A DNA stretch of 64,000 bases from the NCBI GenBank assembly GCA_958496175.1, contig OY292274.1, positions 43,782,630-43,846,629 on the forward strand. Reading direction: 5' to 3'. Positions 44,749-56,760 of this stretch are shown piece by piece. Below the pieces are notes generated by a model. It worked only from the letters and a program-made list of their open reading frames with translations, ran no database searches and had not been told where the DNA came from. The position numbers were made by a program, and so were the translations under genes. Source of the stretch: Sisyra terminalis. Lineage: Eukaryota; Arthropoda; Insecta; Neuroptera; Sisyridae. Within the stretch, counting starts at the first letter, position 1; each line of letters starts with the position of its first letter.

Positions 44749-47700
44749 ATAACACTGGTACAGTTGAGATAGGATTTAGGTCGATCGGACGATTTTTCGA
44801 TTTCTCGGCTATCAAAATGATGAAATTCATCAAAACTTTTCCAAAAAATCCCTTAGATTTTTCAACCGTTTGTACGTTGCATGTTTCCGTCTGAATTCAC
44901 ACGAATAATTTTTAGTTACAGTAGACAGTGTATAGTTTGTTCCAAGTCTATGGAATTATTCGCATGTATTTGCTAGATATCTGACGAAAACAATACGAAC
45001 AAAAACGTATTCAGTGGACGACCAGTCTTACATAAATTGTGAACCGAACTAAGCGATTATAAAAAGATAATCTATTAAAACAAGGATACATTGTATTTGA
45101 AAATTCTAAATAGAAAAAACATATTTAAATCATTTTATTGATTTGTAAATTTGATATTTTAATTCAAAATGTTTTCATTTTCATTATTGGGTCTCGTCAT
45201 ACTTACATTTATTATCATTTGTAATACTTATTTGAAAGCATTTTCATAACTGATGAAATTTGGTCCATTATTTCAGATGAATAAAAAGTATTATGTATCT
45301 ACCTTTTTGAAATTTTAGTGACCTTTTTATGTATGACAAATGTTGCACATAATATTTTCAAAGTAGCACAACACACTTTTTAACATTAAATCTGGAAAAG
45401 ATTAAAAAAAATGTCCTAATGCTGTTGTCAAAAAATTAATTACCGTTTAATAACAATTTATCGTAGCAATCGCCCATTAAAAAAAAAAGTTTAGGCTACA
45501 AAAAGTTTTCGTATGTTTCGTAAAATTTAGTAAAAATGAAGTAATAAAAAATCGGTTTAAATACCCAGAGAATGAAAGAGGTATCCAACCAATACTTAAA
45601 GTGAAAATTCAGTGAATATTAAATAATAATGCCACTGTTTTTTCGTTCGAAGAAATTATTTTATAATTAGAGCGAAAGTTAGAGAATCTCCATAAGTTTT
45701 TTGCTCGCTATCGCCGGTGCTTCTTAATAGTGTTAAAACAAAACATAATTCACTATAAATAAGCGATATTATGATAATTGACACTTAATCTATCATATAT
45801 TGGTCCAATAATTATAACATATTGGCAAAAATTTTATCGACCGGTAGCCAGAAGCGTCGTTTTAAACAGGCGGTGGGTGGGTTTGTAACTTTAATATATA
45901 AATACACCTTTACTCAATGATTATTTATAGATTTTTTTTTAAGCCGAAATCATTATTATTACTATCATCGAATTTAAACTGGAAATTAGGTTTAGTTTTT
46001 TTCGTTCAACTTCTCTTCAATTCCGTCTCTTCAGAAATTGATTATATTAGCGAACCTGAAAATTGGTTTTGGTATGTCCGAATAGTCCGATTAAGTAAAC
46101 CTGTTTTGGATCGTATTGGTTAGTTCCATCTTTGTCTCCCTTTTTATATTATATCGTCGTTGAAACTACGCAATATTAAGGTTTCATTAATAAATTTTTG
46201 AAATATTGTTATTGCTAACTTAACCCAACTCAACTTGCCAGTGTTGCTCGGGCTTAGTATAAAAAAAGCAGAATATTAAGTAATAATTATAATTTTTTGA
46301 AATTATTTATGTTAACTTTTATTACGCTTTGATTCATTACAAATTTCTGTTCATGATCGTTCTAAATTGCTTTGTTAAAAATATGGTATGGCGAGTTGGA
46401 AAATTTCCAGCTGTTCTTGCATGAACGATTGGTTGTAGTATGTAGTTTATAAATTTTGTTAATATTAAGGGAAAAGTAAAGTGTTTACAAAGAAAAAGTT
46501 TTTGTAAGTATGAAAATCTTTAGATAAAAAGGTAAAGAAATCACGAAAATTATAACAGGAAGTTAGTACAAAATTATTGTAGGTAATTCTGATAAGAACA
46601 AAGAATTAAGATTCCATACAAAGTGGCAGTTAAAACGTTTTCAAAAATATCAAAAGACTAAAGATTATAAATTGTTCATGCCTATAGGTTCTCGAGGGTT
46701 TTTTTCGTGGGTACAAGGGATACAAACATAGTGAAATTCAAACATTAAGTATGTAAAATGATCGTGATTTGCTATTCTTTTTCATGTAACGTTACGATGA
46801 AATAAGCTTGATCGAATTCAATATATTCTTCGGGGTAAAGGCACACAATGAGATACGAACGTTGGAGTTGTGGTCACGTAATTTTAGTACTGAAGTTTTT
46901 TGGCAATGGGTATGGTTTGGTCGCTTTGTATTACAATCAAGATTTCCTAGAAAATCTTTTCGTACTGCCTTCTTGGTCAGACAAAGAAAAAATTGCAGTA
47001 TAACTTGAAATTTTATTTTGTCTAAGTTTTCACAAGGTTAAACTTTTATTAAAATCAATTCTTTACTATTATAAATTGATCTTTACTTGATAAGAAGAAA
47101 TATTTTACTCAATTTTTTTTAAATTAATTAAAAATACTTGCATAATAACTTCTAAGATTGACTTCCTTAGAAACTGAGCCTGTTACATATAATGCAACAG
47201 GTAAAATATTCTTTCCGCTACTATGTTCCAAATTTACGTATTAATGGATCCGCAAAAAAGAAATTAAAATTAAGCAAATAAAACTATAGTTTTACGAACT
47301 GACTCCACTTCTACGTTATCATTCATAATCCTGTGGATATATTGTACTGGCAATATTATGAATGCCAAATAATTCTGCAGTGTTTTCAACGTTACATCAC
47401 AAAAAAGTTAATGAAGAAAATGTTCCAAAATTCTACCATCGATTTTGGTTGTATATTTTTGGATAGAATTTAGAGTATAATACCCATAACAAAAAGGTGT
47501 CCCACTTACTTTTTAAGTTTAGTATTCAAATTTTTGGAAAAAATACAACCAATTTACTACTTAATTGCTTTAATAGGTGCATTCTTAAGTGATTAGTATT
47601 ATCATTATATTTTATGTATGTATGTCGAATAAAATTTACATTCTATGTATACTCGTACATTTCTAAGTTGATGGAATATTGCTATGAAACACAAGTACAT

Positions 47701-48060
47701 ACCTACTTAAAAAAAGTTTTTCTATCAGAAATAAGGAAAAGTTACAATGAGCAAAATTCAAATAAGAATTATCACTTATGAATCAAGTTTGATCGTTTTA
47801 CACACTTTTTAACTCTAAAATATTTAAAAATAAGTAATTTGAAATAAGGAAATCTTTAAACCAATATTTACCGCAAAATTTAATAAAGAAATAAGAAATT
47901 GAGTCATACGACATATATAATTAATCATTAATTTACAAAATTGGGTCAAAAATAAAATACAAATCTTGGTTTTAGATTCAAATAAGATGTTTTCGTTAAT
48001 TATGAACAGTTATACTGTTTATACATTAAACAAAATATATTTTGGTTCTATTTATGTAAT
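44749..48060. other. Long AT-rich non-coding stretch
   Basis: The frames at 45917-46123 and 46808-47008 (+) have no recognisable domain. No repeat was bounded. Confidence 0.5.
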
Positions 48061-48063
48061 AAA

Positions 48064-48245
48064 ATTACCAATACTACTTGATGACCACTGAGGAAGAATG
48101 CTTGGCAATCGAAGTATGTATCTGAACAATACATCGAAAATACATTTGTTCGAAATTTTGTTTAAATCTATGTTTATAGTGTACTTTTGTAAATTATACA
48201 ACCACAATAAAATAAATAAATTATAAAACCACAATATATTTTACA
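48064..48245 (+). repeat. Repeat D copy 2, carrying a hammerhead-like core
   Basis: Aligned with copy 1 at 31328. The 5' core here is CTGAGGA (48088-48094), which fits the hammerhead CUGANGA consensus, preceded by ACCA that can pair with TG(G) after the cleavage site. A stem II hairpin follows (48096-48110: G-C, A-U, A·A, U-A, G-C, C-G, loop TTG). Then GAAG TAT GTA TC gives a loopless stem III and the cleavage triplet ATC ending at 48122. Departures from a functional hammerhead: GAAG instead of GAAA, and an extra A between core and stem II. Confidence 0.5.
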
Positions 48246-48589
48246 TACTGTATAGAAACCACCTTCCACCTTATTAGTCAAAACAGCTTCTTGTATAATT
48301 CATTTTTTTTAAATGTAAAAGATAGTAGAAATAATGATTATTCCCGGTTGTTTTTTAAAGATGGACACATATTCTGCTATTGATTGTCTTAAGAAGTTTT
48401 TGTGAGGAAATTAATTTTAATATTCTATACTTAAAGCACAATATAATCACAACAATATAGTAACAAAATATATTCAATAATATGATTATATTTTTACGTA
48501 TATATACTGTGTATGTCGGCAAAAATAGAGCAAGTATTATATTTAAATGCATACGTATGAGAAACGTGAAAAAAGACGTGAAAGTAAAA
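48246..48589. other. AT-rich non-coding stretch
   Basis: No feature was recognised. Confidence 0.5.
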
Positions 48590-48720
48590 ACCAAATACAA
48601 TAGTCATCGTTTCAAATTTGAGGTACCTGATTGTTGTCATTTATTTCAACTGCCATTTCAATCTTTTATAGGTTGATGTGTCTGAGTTGGCTGTGAATAG
48701 TTCACGAGTAGTTACTAGTA
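48590..48720 (+). repeat. Repeat family B, single arm
   Basis: Contains CATCGTTTCAAATTTGAGG, TTTATTTCAACTGCCATTTC and GGCTGTGAATAGTTCACGAG then TAGTTACTAGTAA, all in the order seen in the foldback arms at 22700 and 23440. Confidence 0.7.
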
Positions 48721-51540
48721 ACAAATAATGAATTATATTAAACTCGTTAAACGTGTCGACATTGCCATTGTTAATTTGGGTCTTAGATTACACTACAAAT
48801 AACTTTATTCTTTCTATAGCATCACTCAAACAAATGATTATTGAAAAATGAACACTTTTTTCTTCATGAAAATTGGAAGTTAAGTTACCACTACCGTTAT
48901 ATACCTAATACATTTATAAAGGTAAACATGAGTATTTTGGTTTTGGTTTTTAAACAGAAATGATGAACTAATTAACTGAAAATTGAACTTTGTAATCGCT
49001 GGTAATAATCAAATGAATCTTTCGATACTTTTTATTGTCTTTAACTCTCAATAAAATCAATTAAGACTTAGACATTAAGAAACTCATTGAAATCTCGGCA
49101 AAGAGCACTCGACAGAAATTAAAATCAATTTTTACATTAGCATTTAAAAGCAATCAATATTTCTAAGTGATGTAATCAAAACAACATAATTAATAAATGC
49201 GTATTCATATTTTGTTATAAAATAAAGGTTCGGTCTATTGCTATCGTTTATCTATATATCTCTCTATATAATGTGAGAATGCAAGACCTAATAAATTAAA
49301 TGAAAATCTTAAGACCTGACAACAATCAAGTAGAAGGGATGATTTGATTTGCGTGATTAAGAACGGGGTATTCCCCTTCTGTCGATCGTGGAATGAGGTA
49401 GAACAATGAAAATCAGATACAATCGTGTGCTAAAGGAAGAAAAAAGTGAATAGAGTTGCTAACCCTGAAATGTCTCAGATGGAATGATTACCTTCGTATG
49501 CCTTCATTTAACAGAACCACATATAATAACAATAAAACGGATAAAAATACAATGCAGGTATTTATATTTTCATGCTGATGGCAATTTTCATGAAAACATT
49601 TTTTCAAACGATGGTTTTTCCAATTGGATTTTCCATTTTAAAATCGCACATTTCCGTTCAATTACAAATAATTTTTTAGAAAGTTTTTTTTTTTCACTTT
49701 TTAAGATTTATTTAAATTCTTAAATTGCGTATGATGTGCATTTCCTGTAGTTGTCGATCCATGATTGAAAAAAAAATTGTTAAGCCCAGGTGTTATAATA
49801 AGAAATCCAATATCGAAAGTCAATTAGGATTGTTTTAACGGATGTCAATTATGGCTCTTTGGAAAAATTAATATATAATCGATTGAAACCATACATTTAG
49901 TCTTATTAAAATATCCGTGAGAATTATTAGGAGGGCTTGGTTCAAAAATCGAAGGTAATTGGACGGAAAGTTCATACTATGCCATTCTGTCTCAATTGAC
50001 TGACATTATAGATGCAATCGATTGGTGTGAGCCAAAAGAAAATCTTCAAGTCGATTTTCTATGATTATGTAAGCAAATGAGAACCATAATGGGGTCAAAA
50101 ATACATTCATTAGAGTAAAATTTATGATAGAAAAATAAAACACAGACACTGATGGAAAGCTGGCGTATAAAAATATACATTTGTATCTCAAAAATTATTA
50201 AAGTAATTTCATATTGACGAGGAAAACATTTTAACAAAAATATTTGTTAATTTTTTTCGTATAAAAAATACTACCACTCTTATCGTAATAAACCAAAGCC
50301 TGATTTTGAAAACCGATCTAAGTATAAGACTTTTCAATTAACTTTAGTTTAAAAAAAAAAACAAGTTTTATATAAGTTGAATTTCGAATCGATTTTCGTA
50401 TAAAATCTCAATATTATCGATCGACATTTTGGAGAGTTTTTAGTTTTCGTTTGAACTTTCAATGCGGTCAAATTGTAGGCGACAAGTGGTTTGTCACGTG
50501 TGGTTTTTTTTATCAGCATTTTTTTCCAAGGGAGTTATAACTCGAATCCATGAGAATTTAGCAAAAAAAGCTATTGATTCACCGATGAATTAATAATGGA
50601 AACAATTTTTATAACTACCAGGCATTTTATTCTCGATTTTAATATTATAGAAAGTGAAAGTTCATTTGATTGGTCGCTGAATAAATTCTTTTTTTTTTTA
50701 ATGAAAAATTATGCGAATAAATTTTACACACATTCATAGATACAATAGTGTGGAATGGCTTTTTTTTCAAAATGCTATAGAGAGGTCTAGCGTGATTATT
50801 GCTCTGATTTTTTTTTCTTTCATCTTTTGCATTCTTTGAATGCATTAAATAAATGAATTGAAAATTATAATTATTTAATACCTACTTTAAAAAGTAATTT
50901 CATATTTACATTAAAATCAAATTAAGCAATAACAACGTAAATATATAAATCAAAATAATTACTCACAGTGATTTTCCCCAACATATCTAAACAATGGATA
51001 ATCGTTCTACACTTAAAAGAAAATTGAATTGAAAATTGAAATGATTTGTTGGTAATTAGTGTAAATCTCACACCATTTAAGAAATGAGAATGAATTAAAT
51101 AAAACGGTATTTAAAAAATAAAAGTTTATAAATAAATATTGATCAATGTTTTCTATTCCTTTGCATACTATATGCGTGGGTAATGAACAAATGCGTAAAT
51201 CTAATACTTGTTGATATATGTACAAAGGATTTAAAAATTATAATTGAGGAAAGATTTCTTCTTTACATTGTACATATCTGCTCTTTAAGGTTCCATACTC
51301 AAATGACCAAAACGGAACTTTCTTAATTTCGTCCTGTCCATGCATTTGTTCATGTTACACTCATTTTTTTTTTGTACTCTAATGCCGTTATACATAGGTA
51401 GATGAAATTTGAACTAAAGATGTTTCCTAGAGACTTTTACAATGATCTAGAGTTTCTTACGAAAGTTTTTACAGATCATGGAACCCTTGCCATACCTAAA
51501 ACTGTTATAAACAAGATTAGTAGTAGTTGATATTTTAGAC
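48721..51540. other. Long AT-rich non-coding stretch
   Basis: No coding domain or bounded repeat was recognised. Frames near 50006-50237 (-) and 51013-51225 (-) are low-complexity translations. Confidence 0.5.
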
Positions 51541-51746
51541 CAGTGGGTCTTACCCTTGTTGGAGATACCGACTTCCAACAGTTTCATATGTGCATTCACC
51601 GAACCATTTTTAATTAGAAAAATGAAATATGATTTTTCAAATAGATATATAATAATTCATTGATGCATAAAATGATCAAAAACCGTCGAACCCGCGAGAC
51701 TAACTCACCGAACTCTTGGGGTTCGATTGAACTCGAGTTAAGACTG
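51541..51746. mobile_element. hAT MITE, CAGTGGTTCTTAACC type, copy 3
   Basis: Starts CAGTGGGTCTTACCCTTGTT and ends GAACTCGAGTTAAGACTG, imperfect inverted termini. Flanks TTTTAGAC (51533-51540) and CTTAAGAC (51747-51754) match at six of eight positions. The interior has AAAAATGAAATATGATTTTT and CGAACCCGCGAGACTAACTC as in the copy at 8105. Confidence 0.85.
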
Positions 51747-51759
51747 CTTAAGACTATTT

Positions 51760-52439
51760 GAGTTTGACAAATTTATTAGAAATGTACAAGTAATATCTTA
51801 AATTAATATTTTGGTGCATTTGAACCCCGTAGTTCCATGAAATCCACTTTGAAAAACACTGATACAGAAAAATTAGGAAAGAAAAAAATCAGTAATACCA
51901 CACAATTTTAAAAAATCAAAGACAAAAAGATGAAAAGAAATCAATTGTTATTTCCGGTCTCTATGGACTAGGTTGTAAAAGTAAAACTCTTTTCAAAACA
52001 ATAAATTTAATATTAACAAAAAAAAAATGTTTTTATTCCAGAGATTCATTTGCCGTTTGGAGTTCCTGGAAACCCGGAGCTCATCGGAAACTTTTCGAAA
52101 CTCCCACACGGACATCAAATCTGCCTCTGCTTGCAGGACATGAGTTGCTGGTTTGAGAAAATACTGATTGTAAAATGTTAACAATAAATATTAACAATTT
52201 ACTAACTTCCGCATTACTTATAAAATTTTAAATAAAAACATATTAATGAATTTTCAGGTTCTTAGCATTATTATACTTGACTATAGACGTATAATTTCTA
52301 TTCATAATAAGTTTTGATAGCCATTAGAGCTATACATAAAGCATTGTTAATTTTACCCTCATCATTAAATTGTAAGGCGTATTTACATAAAGATAGGATA
52401 TTAGTACAATCATTTCATAGTACATGCTACTGTACCTTA
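51760..52439. other. AT-rich stretch with a G+C-richer island
   Basis: At 52041-52180 the base composition is clearly less AT-rich. On the plus strand it follows TTTTTATTCCAG, a good splice-acceptor context, and stays open for about 42 codons (IHLPFGVPGNPELIGNFSKL onward). On the minus strand a 63-codon frame is also open. Neither matches a family I know. It could be an isolated exon or an old element. Confidence 0.25.
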
Positions 52440-52447
52440 AATTATTC

Positions 52448-52672
52448 GGCTCAAGTATACTTTAGCACACCCACAATCTGGTAATGTTGCATTTTCGATT
52501 TTGTTTTTAATTTAATTCGCGATATTTTTGTTTATTCAATTCTAATATGGTATAATTCTTTCTTTTGTGGGTAAATTTTCATTATGGACCTATTTAATCG
52601 CGAATTAAATTAAAAATAAAGTCGAAAATGCAACATTGCCAGATTGTGGGTGTGCTAAAGTACACATGAGCC
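52448..52672. mobile_element. 225-bp palindromic MITE, copy 2 (8-bp TSD)
   Basis: Starts GGCTCAAGTATACTTTAGCA and ends TGCTAAAGTACACATGAGCC, with a perfect 8-bp duplication AATTATTC at 52440-52447 and 52673-52680. The length equals copy 1 to the base, and the interior differs from it by only scattered substitutions. The arms (GTTTTTAATTTAATTCGCGA and its complement) make almost the whole element a hairpin. Confidence 0.93.
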
Positions 52673-52680
52673 AATTATTC

Positions 52681-54469
52681 CATATTTATACGTAGCGTTT
52701 AAGTAAAACAATATTGTTTATCACCCTGGTTTCTTTTACATTTATAGTGTAACGTTAATTATAAGTCAATAAACTTATATAACTAATCGTAGCTTTATTC
52801 GATTCAAAAATAAATTTAAATAACTGTAAGCTCTGCTTTTTCTTTATACGAAAACTATAATATTTAGTAACTGAAACTAAGGTACACACTAAAATAATTC
52901 AATCGAAAACTTATTATTATTATTTCTTCAAGTAGAAATTACAGTTTTTCCATTAAAAAAAAAATACTGTCATCTAGAATAGGCGAACGTAATTGTGATG
53001 TCATGTACCATAAATCGTACGTTTTATATACACCATCAATGCATTTTCCAATATTCATGATGTAATTTTTCACTTTTTAAAAAGATTTCTTTTAACTTTA
53101 ACGATTGCTTGTAAATGGACGAATAATGGATAACAGAGATCGTTAAAAATAAACATAATCATGAATGAATGAATAGAGAATATTGTCTATAAAAAGATAA
53201 ACACCAACGGTACTTATGATGACATATCAACATTGTTCAAAAATACATATAATCTATTTTTAAGAAAAAACTGTTTTTTTTTACTTGAGTTCAACTATCG
53301 GTTTTTCTTTTATTTGTATTAATAACTTATAATCTGAGGAAAATAAATTATTGTAAATATTTTCCGGATGATAAGATTTTCTAATGAAAGTAATGCACTA
53401 CTCTATAAGAAATGTAAACTAGGCTTATTTGTGTATTTATTGGATGTGAAAACATAAATTTTAGTTTTATCATTGTCTGATAAGGTCTTATTTGTTTATT
53501 ATAAATATTTAATCATAAATTTAAAAAATCGGTTACAATTAATAGCATTAATTTATTTTTTATTTGTTTGTTAATAAAGATATGCAGCATTTACTGATAT
53601 GTGGTGTATTTCAGAAACGATAGAGGCCATATGATAGAGAATTAAATCGATTACGATCAATTATTGTTTTCCAATATTAAATCGAAAAAAAATCACTTCT
53701 ACGAAGTTTACGCATAATTTTCAAACACCTCCTTTTACAGGTAATCGTTTTATAAAAATCTTTTAACCCTACCCAAACCGCCATTTTCTCGTTACCCTTG
53801 AATGAAACACGTTGCACTTAGGATCACGATTGGATTTTTACAATAATCTATTTACGGAAGTCTTGGCTCGATTAAAATGGAAATCCACTATAAGACCTAG
53901 TAGAATATAAGCGGTGTAGAATATAATGGCGGAAGTTTTCACGTTTGCAATTTCATTTTTTTTCCCTTTTGTTATTGTTTATGGCTAAGGTTAATGAAAG
54001 GAGCGTCCTTTTGAAAAAAAAAATATGTGGAATTGTTTAAAAATAAGTTATGCTTGTAGATTAGAAATTGCAATAATTTAAATGAAAGATTCAATGTCGA
54101 CTCCATCCGACTAAATCCATTGTTTTTAAATAGGTATTTTTACTTATTCAGAAGTTTTATCTAAAATTTTTTGTATATATTTAAAAGCTATTCCTTTGAG
54201 TACTTTAGTATGATATAATTTTTTTTAAATTGTATTCTTGGAGTATAATTCTTCTATATAAATGAGGATAATGGTAGAATCCTTTTGTTTTTTATTTTAT
54301 TATAACCCATGTTTCAAGAACTTGATCTCATTAAGCACTGTTGATCGTGTTTATTAGCACATAAATTATATGAAATTATTTAATTAAAATAGAAGTAAAT
54401 GATATAAACAGTATTTGTATAGTTGCTACAATTAATTTTTAGTTTGTACTTTAAGATTTAGCTCTAAAC
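52681..54469. other. AT-rich non-coding stretch
   Basis: No feature was recognised up to the target duplication of the inverted LINE. Confidence 0.5.
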
Positions 54470-54482
54470 AAATAAAATGCCA

Positions 54483-55686
54483 TATTCTGGATCTCATGTC
54501 TCCCACCAAGTCTCTTGAACCCTCACCCCTCAGCGAATTTATAGCGCTAAGGGAGTCGGTACAAATGACAAAATTATCCCCCGGTCGATCTGAGATATAC
54601 TTTAGTGCTTCATATATTGCTCTTAGTTCGGTTGTATAAGATGAACTGCAACTGGGCAGTCTAATCCCCCGTTCTTCCTGATCAGTTACAAAGGCGCAGC
54701 CCGCGTTATTTTTTGTTTTCGAACCATCGGTGAAGATGATTTTGTGAGAATTTTTGTATTTATTTTCTATTTCTTTGTATGTTTGGGTAAGTAGTTGGAT
54801 GGGTGTGTTGGCTTTGCCCATGTTTTCTAGTACATTTATAGTTCTTGGTTTTGAGAACTCCCACGGAGGTATTGGTGGTTCTTCCTGGATATAGAGTTAT
54901 GGTACGTGTATTTTATGATGTTTTTTAATTAACTTCAGTCGTAGGGAAAATGGGAGTGGAAGGTTTCCCTTTTTATATATGAATTTATATAAACTTGATC
55001 TCAGAATTTTTTTACATTGATCTGATTGAGGTTTAAGCTTTGTTTTGATGGCGTATTTTATAGAGAGGTATTTTCTTCGTAAATTGAGGTTGGGTTCATT
55101 TGCTTCGACTAACAAACTGCTTGTGGGACATGTGTGGAATGCTCCCAAAGCTAGCCTGACTCCTAGGTTATGCACTGGGTCTAGCAGTTTTAAGGTGTTG
55201 GGTTTGGCGGATGAATATACTACACTACCGTAGTCAAGAATTGGCCTTATCAGTGTGCGATATAGCCCTATGAGGTGATTTCTGTCGACTCCATTGTTGT
55301 TTGAGTTTAATATTTTTAGTATGTTTATTTTCCTCATACATTTCGCTTTCAGCTTTTTTATATGTGGTAGCCAACTTAGGTGTTCATCAAATTCCAGTCT
55401 GAGGAAGGGACAGTTTTTTTTTTGTTGAAGTGGTTTTCCATAGAACGTTAAATTTAGAGGATGTTGGGCTTTCTTGCTTCGGTTAAAAATTATAAGGTTT
55501 GTTTTTTCTGGTGAGAATTGAAGACCATTTTGGTTCGACCACGATTCTAGTTTTCTGAGAAGCATTTTTAAAATTTTTTTTGCAAAATATCTATTTCCAG
55601 TCCTTAATGATATCGCTAAGTCATCGGCAAACAAATAGGGTTTTATAGGCGGTGGTATTTCTTTGACAACATCGTTTATTGCCAGT
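54483..55686 (-). pseudogene. LINE ORF2: reverse transcriptase palm to RNase H, inverted 5' segment
   Basis: From the junction, the minus strand reads LAINDVVKEIPPPIKPYLFA then DDLAI, with the catalytic F-A-D-D, then GLQFSPEKTNLIIFNRSKKA (the S-x-x-K-T-x-x-x-x-F motif), LRLEFDEHLSWLPHIKKLKA, LIRPILDYGSVVYSSAKPNT and LALGAFHTCPTSSLLVEANE. After a single in-frame stop (54897-54899) it continues, in the same frame, into RNase H: KIIFTDGSKTKNNAGCAFVT, with YTTELRAIYEAL and ICTDSLSAI, giving three of the acidic catalytic positions. It ends at DMRSRI, where the target duplication begins; the residues after that are flanking DNA. Only one nonsense change in about 400 codons makes it young. The family is an RNase H-bearing LINE of the jockey/I group. 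Confidence 0.9.
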
Positions 55687-56190
55687 CTGGGTTCAAGAGT
55701 AACACTTATGTGGGTCCCGGGGCACATTGGCATAGAAGGGAATGAAAGGGTCGACGTCCTTGCTAGGGAAGCCGCCATAAATGGTTTGAGAGACCACAGG
55801 GCCTCATCAAGTGACTTGCTGGCGGAAGTAAAAACCAATCTTCAACAGAGTTGGCAAAGCGAGTGGGGAGTCTCCTTCGACTTTCTGAGATCGTTTAAGC
55901 CTCTAGTTGGGAGCTTGACCACTTTTGGTGATCTCGGCAGACGGGGAGAGGTGGTCCTTACTCGCTTAAGAACGGGTTACACCAAGCTGACACACAGCTA
56001 CCTACTAACGGGAACATCGAGGCCTCTATGTTCATCCTGTGGCGAAGCACTAACCGCCGCACGACTTCTGACTGGATGTGGATCGGCCCAACACTATTCG
56101 ATGCCTCCCGTGAATCAGAACTCGGAGAGCACGGGTTTTCAGGAGTGTTGGCGGGCCATAAGGAGAGCAGCGTTCTACTCCCACATATAG
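55687..56190 (+). pseudogene. LINE ORF2: RNase H C-terminal half and Cys motif, 3' segment
   Basis: The plus strand reads SRVTLMWVPGHIGIEGNERV then DVLAREAA, the C-terminal RNase H motif with the final catalytic Asp. It continues VLTRLRTGYTKLTHSYLLTG and PLCSSCGEALTAARLLTGC, a Cys-rich block (C-x2-C ... H/R-x-L-x-x-C) found after RNase H in such LINEs, and ends AAFYSHI at a stop. The frame is uninterrupted. It is the direct continuation of the protein encoded on the minus strand of the left half, and the two cannot be translated together in this configuration. Confidence 0.9.
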
Positions 56191-56389
56191 GCCTGGACTG
56201 ACTTACATCATATATTATTACATCATCAAATTATACTATATTGTACTGTGTTATTTATATTGATATATCAACTATATTGTACTAGGACTGTATTGTGTAC
56301 CATGTGAAATATGGACTGAGCTAAAATTTAGCAAGTCGCGACATAGCCTTAGCAGCTAGAGCGACCATAAATAAATAAAATAAAAAAAA
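56191..56389 (+). other. 3' UTR and A-rich tail of the inverted LINE
   Basis: About 175 bp of non-coding sequence with repeated TATATTGTACT words follows the stop codon, ending in GACCATAAATAAATAAAAT and an A run that merges with the right target duplication. Confidence 0.8.
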
Positions 56390-56402
56390 AAATAAAATGC
56401 CA

Positions 56403-56574
56403 AATATACACTGTGTCATAAAGAAAGTATCATTTTTAAATTTTTCGTAATTGAATCGAAATTGTTTAGCGTTTTTAAACAAAAAATTATGCAAAGGACA
56501 CAAATCGGAAAATTCATCCCTATTATTTTACTATACCCAAAAAAATCTCTCACTGCGGAAATAAAGGAGGATTT
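56403..56574. other. AT-rich non-coding stretch
   Basis: No feature was recognised. Confidence 0.5.
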
Positions 56575-56650
56575 TAATCATGCTGGGAATTGAACCTATT
56601 ATGAGCCTACTAGTTCCCTAACTTCCCGTTACTAACGTACTGACAGACCT
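56575..56650 (-). repeat. tRNA-like sequence, possible SINE head
   Basis: On the minus strand, GTTAGGGAACTAGTAGGCTC then ATAATAGGTTCAATTCCCAG resembles the D-stem to T-arm part of a methionine-like tRNA, with a good B box (GGTTCAATTCC) and CTCATAAT at the anticodon position. The spacing is too short and the acceptor stem does not pair, so it is not a functional tRNA. It directly adjoins a family B arm. Confidence 0.4.
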
Positions 56651-56654
56651 GACA

Positions 56655-56760
56655 AATAGTAAAAATTATCAATTGAATGAAATCGAAGTGACAGAAATGA
56701 CAGTTGAAACAATTGAAAGCAATTAGCTATTTCAAATTTGAGACAATGATTATTATATTT
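56655..56760 (-). repeat. Repeat family B, single arm
   Basis: Reverse complement contains CATTGTCTCAAATTTGAAAT, CAATTGTTTCAACTGTCATT and GATTTCATTCAATTG in the order seen at 22690-22780. Confidence 0.7.

Larger units (their letters stand above)
54483..56389. mobile_element. LINE insertion with inverted 5' half (twin-priming product)
   Basis: The 13-bp direct repeat AAATAAAATGCCA occurs at 54470-54482 and 56390-56402 and bounds the insertion. The left 1.2 kb encodes RT and the first half of RNase H on the minus strand. From about 55687 the plus strand encodes the second half of RNase H to the ORF end, followed by a 3' UTR and an A-rich tail with ATAAA repeats (about 56367-56389). The two halves meet near LAIND (minus) and SRVTLMWVPGH (plus). 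The minus part stops just before that same position in RNase H. This is the arrangement produced by twin priming. Confidence 0.87.

Noticed and set aside
55045..55233. 62-codon plus-strand ORF inside the inverted LINE
   Set aside because: Antisense shadow of the reverse transcriptase on the minus strand.
56575..56650. Functional Met tRNA on the minus strand
   Set aside because: Good B box and CAT at the anticodon position, but the anticodon-to-T-arm spacing is too short and no acceptor stem forms.
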